A stretch of DNA of 61,725 nucleotides from SIG565 sp045646145 (GTDB lineage Bacteria; Bacillota; Clostridia; Oscillospirales; Acutalibacteraceae), in the NCBI GenBank assembly GCA_045646145.1, contig JAZRKE010000078.1, positions 1 through 61,725 of the forward strand, in the 5' to 3' direction. Positions 57,607 to 61,725 of the stretch are shown here, piece by piece. The notes under the pieces are model-generated. The model did not search any database. It was not told where the DNA came from and was given only the letters and a program-made list of their open reading frames with translations. Both the position numbers and the translations under genes were made by a program. The number at the start of each line of letters is the position of its first letter. Position 1 is the first letter of the stretch.

Positions 57607-58314
57607 ATGGATGAGCGTTTTGCAAGAAACCAAGCTTTACTCGGCGCCGATGCGGCAGAAAAACTTAAAAAGACTAAGATTGCCCTCTTTGGTGTAGGCG
57701 GAGTAGGCGGCGCTGTACTTGAGAGCCTTGTGCGCTCTGGAATAGGCAACATCGATGTATTCGATAATGATACGGTTAATATCACCAACCTTAACCGCCA
57801 GTTAATCGCCGCCCAAAGCACAATTGGTCTTCAAAAAACCAATGCTGCCGAAAAAAGAGCAAAGGAAATCAATCCCTATATTAATATCGGTAAATTCAAT
57901 GTGTTCTATCTTCCCGAAAATGCAGATGAAATCGATTTATCGAGATATGACTATATTGTTGATGCCATTGATACCGTGTCGGCAAAGCTTGAGCTTATTA
58001 TAAGAGCTGATAGCCTCGGAATTCCGATAATCAGCGTCATGGGGACGGGAAATAAACTGGACCCGACACAAATCCAAATAGGAGATATTTATAAAACACG
58101 CGAATGTCCTTTGTGCCGAGTGATGCGCACCGAACTAAAAAAACGCTCAATTAAAAAACTCACTTGCGTGTGGTCCCCCGAAAAACCGATGACCCCAAAA
58201 GAGACTACCGAAGAAAAGAAAAACGGCAGACTCGCCCCTGCGAGTGCACCATTTGTGCCAATCGCCGCAGGTGTTGCCGCCGCATCGTATATCGTAAAAG
58301 AACTAATAAAATAA
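57607..58314 (+). CDS. tcdA: tRNA threonylcarbamoyladenosine dehydratase (TcdA)
   Basis: E1-like ATP-dependent enzyme that cyclises t6A37 of tRNA to ct6A. The ATP-binding IALFGVGGVGGAVLESLVRSG, NRQLIAAQSTIGLQKT, DYIVDAIDTVSAKLEL and the VMGTGNKLDPTQIQIGD stretch are family marks, and CPLCRV supplies metal-binding cysteines. The start is the ATG reading MDERFARN. GGAG for this start lies inside the end of pdxY, coupling translation. 235 residues, slightly short but complete. Confidence 0.94.
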   Translation: MDERFARNQALLGADAAEKLKKTKIALFGVGGVGGAVLESLVRSGIGNIDVFDNDTVNITNLNRQLIAAQSTIGLQKTNAAEKRAKEINPYINIGKFNVFYLPENADEIDLSRYDYIVDAIDTVSAKLELIIRADSLGIPIISVMGTGNKLDPTQIQIGDIYKTRECPLCRVMRTELKKRSIKKLTCVWSPEKPMTPKETTEEKKNGRLAPASAPFVPIAAGVAAASYIVKELIK

Positions 58315-58318
58315 AAAC

Positions 58319-58344
58319 ACCCGACAGACCAAAATCTGTCGGGT
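58319..58344. terminator. Bidirectional terminator between tcdA and putP
   Basis: ACCCGACAGA-CCAAAA-TCTGTCGGGT with T-rich flanks on both strands. Confidence 0.93.
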
Positions 58345-58354
58345 TTAATTTTAA

Positions 58355-59926
58355 TTATTCGCCTATAACGTCTACCGCGCCTGTGCGAACTGCTTCGAAA
58401 TCTTCCTCAATTTCTTTCGAGGGAGCCTTTGTGAGTAAAGATACAACAACGATTACAATGCATGAAAAGATAAATGCAGGAAGTAACTCGTAAATTGCGA
58501 ATACGCCGCCTACTTTGCTAATAACTAATTTCCAAAGGAATACCATACCTGCACCGCTTACCATACCTGCGATAGCACCGGCACGGGTTGTTCTCTTCCA
58601 GAAAAGAGAGAATAACATAAGCGGTCCGAAGGTGGCGCCGAAGCCTGCCCAAGCAAACGATACAATCTTAAAGATAACGCTATCCTTATCGAGCGCTATG
58701 AAAATTGCGATAAGAGCGATTACGGCTAAGGTAATTCTTGTAACCCACATTACCTGCTTATCGGTCGCGTTCTTCTTGCAAACGCCTTGATATATGTTCT
58801 TAGCAACCGAAGATGCGGCAATAAGAAGATATGAATCGGATGAAGAAATTGTTGCGGCGAGAATACCTGCCATAACAAAACCTGCGATAATGGGCGGTAA
58901 GAAACTTGTTGACATTAAAATAAAGATGTTTTCTGCTTTTGAAGCGGTTATTAAATCGGTGGGGAAAATCTGGCGGCCCATAATACCGATAAACACTGCA
59001 ACCGCTAAAGAAATTACAACCCAAACCATAGCAATTCTTCTTGACATTTTGAGTTCATTTTCTTTGCGGATAGCCATAAAGCGAAGAAGTACCTGCGGCA
59101 TACCAAAGTAGCCAAGTCCCCAAGCCAAGCAAGATGCAATGCTTAAAAGCGTATAGTTCTTAGCCTCTCCGAACTGTGCAACACCATTAACCACCTGCTG
59201 AACACCGTCTGCATCAACTGTAGGATTAGCAAGACCGAAGAAATCTAAGAAACCGGGAATACTCTGAGCATTCTCAATTACTGCTGATATTCCACCCGCG
59301 CTCACAATACCAATTATAACAATAACCGAAAGTGCTGCTATCATAACAATTGCCTGCATAAAATCGGACGCACTCTCTGCCAAGAAGCCGCCAACTATTG
59401 TGTAGATAAGCACGAATGCGGCGCCTAAAATCATCATATATTCATATTTCTGATTAAATAGCGTTGAGAAGAGCTTACCAACCGTTACAAAGCAACTAGA
59501 AGCGTAAACAGTAAAGAAAATAAGAATGAATAACGCCGCAATAATCATAATTATTTTCTTCTTCTCACGGAAACGGTTTGAGAAGAATTCCGGTAAAGTT
59601 ATTGCATTGTTTGCTCTGATACTGTAACGGCGGAGTCTTTTTGAAACTATAAGCCAGTTAAAATATGTACCAATTGCAAGACCGATAGCGGTCCAAGCGG
59701 CGTCTGCAAGACCGCACCAATAAGCAACACCGGGAAGTCCCATTAAAAGCCAACCGCTCATATCCGACGCTTCGGCACTCATAGCCGTTACCCAAGGACC
59801 GAGCGAACGACCACCTAAAAAGTAGTTTTCTGAATTAGCGTTTGCCTTTTTAGCAAACATGATACCTATTACTATAACGCTTATCATATAAATCGCCATA
59901 GCGATAATAATCTGTATGGTATCCAT
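58355..59926 (-). CDS. putP: Sodium/proline symporter
   Basis: Solute:sodium symporter family, 523 residues with about 13 helices. PutP-like motifs are NSENYFLGGRSLGPWVTAMSA, AEASDMSGWLLMGLPG, FWAWGLGYFGMPQVL-like (CLAWGLGYFGMPQVLLRFM) and ATISSSDSYLLIAASS (Na+ site Ser). A good promoter is upstream. The TetR gene next to it may regulate it. Substrate proline is assigned by family resemblance. Confidence 0.93.
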   Translation of the reverse strand: MDTIQIIIAMAIYMISVIVIGIMFAKKANANSENYFLGGRSLGPWVTAMSAEASDMSGWLLMGLPGVAYWCGLADAAWTAIGLAIGTYFNWLIVSKRLRRYSIRANNAITLPEFFSNRFREKKKIIMIIAALFILIFFTVYASSCFVTVGKLFSTLFNQKYEYMMILGAAFVLIYTIVGGFLAESASDFMQAIVMIAALSVIVIIGIVSAGGISAVIENAQSIPGFLDFFGLANPTVDADGVQQVVNGVAQFGEAKNYTLLSIASCLAWGLGYFGMPQVLLRFMAIRKENELKMSRRIAMVWVVISLAVAVFIGIMGRQIFPTDLITASKAENIFILMSTSFLPPIIAGFVMAGILAATISSSDSYLLIAASSVAKNIYQGVCKKNATDKQVMWVTRITLAVIALIAIFIALDKDSVIFKIVSFAWAGFGATFGPLMLFSLFWKRTTRAGAIAGMVSGAGMVFLWKLVISKVGGVFAIYELLPAFIFSCIVIVVVSLLTKAPSKEIEEDFEAVRTGAVDVIGE

Positions 59927-59957
59927 TTTATTTCCCCCTAATAAAAAATTTTATATC

Positions 59958-59986
59958 AGTATACCACACTTTTTTATGGAATGCAA
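59958..59986 (-). promoter_or_regulatory. Promoter of putP
   Basis: TTGCAT (59981-59986), 17-nt spacer, TATACT (59958-59963). A palindrome TAATACTAA...TTAGTATATTA lies just upstream at 59999-60020. Confidence 0.83.
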
Positions 59987-60027
59987 TACAGAATTAAGTT
60001 AATACTAAAATTAGTATATTAAAATTA

Positions 60028-60053
60028 AAAACCCTTTATTTAAAGGGTTTTTA
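60028..60053. terminator. Terminator between tetR and putP
   Basis: AAACCCTTTA-TT-TAAAGGGTTT followed by TTA; symmetrical. Confidence 0.88.
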
Positions 60054-60097
60054 TTGTAGACTGCATTCTATACCAAAAATAATACAAAAAATAAACT

Positions 60098-60685
60098 TTA
60101 ATTGTTTTTTATTTTTTCCATAAAAAAGGGCATTAATTTTGATGCGTTATCTATAAGCGAGTAATCGCCCGAGCATAAGCACCAGTCATATATAAGCGCC
60201 CTCTCGCAAAAGGCGTAATACCGCACGATTTCGTTTGCCGACTGCTCTTCGGTTATCTGCCCTGACGCCTGACCTGCCGAAATAATTTTTCTGAGCAGTT
60301 TATAATAAACTCTGTTTTTATCGAGCAGCTGTTTTTCGGTTTTGGTTGTAAGCTGAGTTGAATAGAGCCTTTTAATAAGCTCTAAATCAATGGTGTTTTC
60401 CACCATTTTAAAGAGCTCACGGTTTAAATAAAGTAATATCTCAATACTGTCGCCGTTTATATCTATTTCCTTTTCTAATTCCTCGTATTTTTCATCGAAA
60501 AGATAGGCAAGGGAGCCAAGAAGCGCATCCTTACTTTCAAAATAATGATAAAACGAGCCCTTTGAGGTTTCAGACTCAAATATTATATCCTCAACCGTCG
60601 TATCGTCATAACCCTGTTCATAAAAAAGCTTCCACGCAGCCGACACTATGCGGCTTTTGGTGTTTCGGTTGTTTTTCTTGGGCAT
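60098..60685 (-). CDS. TetR/AcrR-family transcriptional regulator
   Basis: A 195-residue one-component repressor. The N-terminal helix-turn-helix is recognisable as AWKLFYEQGYDDTTVEDIIF and SETSKGSFYHYFESKDALL; the rest is the usual all-helical ligand/dimerisation domain. The start is the ATG reading MPKKNNRN, preceded by AAAGGGGGAC. The target is unknown; the adjacent putP and the divergent amidohydrolase gene are candidates. Confidence 0.93.
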   Translation of the reverse strand: MPKKNNRNTKSRIVSAAWKLFYEQGYDDTTVEDIIFESETSKGSFYHYFESKDALLGSLAYLFDEKYEELEKEIDINGDSIEILLYLNRELFKMVENTIDLELIKRLYSTQLTTKTEKQLLDKNRVYYKLLRKIISAGQASGQITEEQSANEIVRYYAFCERALIYDWCLCSGDYSLIDNASKLMPFFMEKIKNN

Positions 60686-60779
60686 GTTAAGTCCCCCTTT
60701 ACTCAACAATTATAATTTATATTGCGTTAAAAGTCAAATTGGGTTATACTAATTATAAATAAATTTTGGAAGTGTTTAT

Positions 60780-61574
60780 ATGCTTATAGATTTTCATACA
60801 CATTGCTTTCCCGATACTCTTGCCGAAAAGGCAGTGGAAAAGCTATCCTTTTTATCGGGCGGACTGAAACCACATACCGACGGTACCGTATCGGGCCTAA
60901 AAAAGAGAATGGCAAAAGACGGCGTCGATATTTCGGTGGTTTTAAATATTGCCACCAACGCCCATCAGCAGAAAAAGGTTAACGACTTTGCGGCATCAAT
61001 TAATAATGAAAAGGATATTTTCTCATTCGGCTCGGTTTTTCCCGACAGTCCTGATGCTCTCGACGAGCTCGATAGAATAAAAGCTCTAGGGCTTAAGGGC
61101 GTAAAGCTTCATCCCGATTATCAAGGATTTTCGGTTGATGACCAAAAACTTATACCTATTTATAAGAAAGTTTCTGCCTTGGGCCTTATTACAGTTTTTC
61201 ACGCAGGTTTTGACTACGGCTTTCCGCCGCCCTACGGTGCCACACCGGAAAAGATGTTAAAGGCACTCTCCCATTTTGATTCCCCCGTTATAGCGGCACA
61301 CTGGGGTGGTGTTAATTGCGGAGAAGCGGTGCTAAAGTACCTTTGCGGCGCTGATATTTATTTTGACACCTCTTTTGGTCATTCCATGATGCCTAAATAC
61401 TATGCCGAAAAAATTATAGAAAAGCACGGCACCGATAAAATACTATTCGGCACCGACACCCCTTGGCACACCGCCAATATGGAGTTAAGACTTTTAAATA
61501 GTCTCGGTTTAAATGATGCCGATATGGATAAGATTGCACACAAAAACGCAGTTAAGCTACTCGGTATATCATAA
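60780..61574 (+). CDS. Amidohydrolase-family TIM-barrel protein
   Basis: A 264-residue metal-dependent hydrolase: MLIDFHTHCFPDTLAEKAVEKL with the HxH pair, GLKGVKLHPDYQGF (conserved Lys-x-His), VFHAGFDYGF, VIAAHWGG and ILFGTDTPWH with the catalytic Asp. The pattern is that of the amidohydrolase-2 family. Substrate unknown. Divergent from tetR with GGAAGTG ribosome binding site. Confidence 0.85.
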   Translation: MLIDFHTHCFPDTLAEKAVEKLSFLSGGLKPHTDGTVSGLKKRMAKDGVDISVVLNIATNAHQQKKVNDFAASINNEKDIFSFGSVFPDSPDALDELDRIKALGLKGVKLHPDYQGFSVDDQKLIPIYKKVSALGLITVFHAGFDYGFPPPYGATPEKMLKALSHFDSPVIAAHWGGVNCGEAVLKYLCGADIYFDTSFGHSMMPKYYAEKIIEKHGTDKILFGTDTPWHTANMELRLLNSLGLNDADMDKIAHKNAVKLLGIS

Positions 61575-61650
61575 CCACTAGTAAACTAGTGGTATGCACA
61601 GCCCCTATAAGGGGCGCCTACTGGCCAGGTCCCTAAAAGGGACCACGAAA
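61574..61650 (+). repeat. Three-hairpin dispersed element, copy 2
   Basis: Begins at the stop codon of the amidohydrolase gene: ACCACTAGT/ACTAGTGGT hairpin, linker ATGCACAGC, GCCCC-TATAA-GGGGC hairpin, a short spacer and GGTCCC-TAAAA-GGGACC hairpin, ending ACGAA. Same design as 20464-20536 with different paired bases. Confidence 0.65.
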
Positions 61651-61673
61651 GTTTGGCAACGCATTACCATCTC

Positions 61674-61705
61674 AGGCAGCCGCTCACGTGCGGCTGCCTT
61701 TTTTT
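61674..61705 (+). terminator. Terminator after the three-hairpin element
   Basis: AGGCAGCCGC-TCACGT-GCGGCTGCCT followed by TTTTTTG. It would end a transcript of the amidohydrolase gene with the element as its 3' UTR. Confidence 0.95.
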
Positions 61706-61725
61706 GCCTACTTTCTCTTATCACC

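Overview
The window reads as a chromosomal segment of an anaerobic, fermentative Clostridia-class Firmicute, most likely an uncultured gut Oscillospirales/Ruminococcaceae-type organism. This is inferred from PyrR-type pyrimidine control, clostridial riboswitches, a GPH-symporter/glucuronate utilisation locus, a fused TRAP-TAXI permease and AGGAGG-type ribosome binding sites. No 16S gene is present, so the taxonomy is inference.

Region 1 (1-7.8 kb, minus strand) is a de novo purine operon, purE-purC-purF-purM-purN-purO-purH'-purD-purL. It is driven by one strong promoter and a ZTP riboswitch whose 3' end overlaps a terminator. Two things stand out. IMP cyclohydrolase is a separate PurO-type protein beside a stand-alone AICAR transformylase. 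PurF has lost its N-terminal catalytic cysteine. Region 2 (7.8-17.1 kb, minus) is the pyrimidine operon pyrR-(attenuator)-pyrC-carB-pyrK-pyrD-pyrF-pyrE-pyrB. PyrB carries a C-terminal zinc domain matching only the zinc-binding half of PyrI, and carA is absent.

Region 3 (17.1-25.6 kb) holds a TPP-riboswitch-controlled thiT, a YfhO-like membrane protein, a YfbR-like HD nucleotidase, a repeat-rich gap (three-hairpin element plus MITE-like inverted repeat), a TRAP-TAXI importer, and tRNA-Thr and tRNA-Tyr.

Region 4 (25.6-27.6 kb) is an AT-rich accessory island directly after tRNA-Tyr. It contains an array of palindromic hairpins separated by exactly 8-nt spacers that reverse orientation in the middle, a four-helix-bundle (S23/Avd-like) gene whose promoter abuts the array, a Gly-rich Tim44-like membrane protein, a second hairpin array running into a 5'-truncated barstar gene, and a repeated boundary motif (27 and 27 nt, 480 bp apart) followed each time by a terminator. 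This is the best candidate for an undescribed system.

Region 5 (27.8-38.4 kb) holds a DUF1538 transporter with two PII-like proteins, an esterase, a sugar ABC importer without ATPase, an amidohydrolase, small membrane proteins, a CPA2 antiporter and an XRE gene broken by one amber codon. Region 6 (38.5-47.5 kb) is a glucuronide utilisation locus: uxuA, SDR fructuronate reductase, eda and kdgK (minus strand), an AraC regulator, a GPH symporter and a GH2 glycosidase with an unusual Met-rich C-terminus.

Region 7 (47.8-51.8 kb) has a YabE-like 3D protein, then an ImmA/XRE module with four evenly phased TTAC-N8-GTAA operators and face-to-face promoters, a zinc-ribbon protein, a DUF1492 protein and an SOS-box-controlled dinB. 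Region 8 (52-61.7 kb) holds an LRR surface protein, ruvX, a phosphoglycerate mutase-like phosphatase, an orphan PTS IIC, nth, a pyridoxamine kinase, tcdA, putP, a TetR regulator, an amidohydrolase and a second copy of the three-hairpin element.
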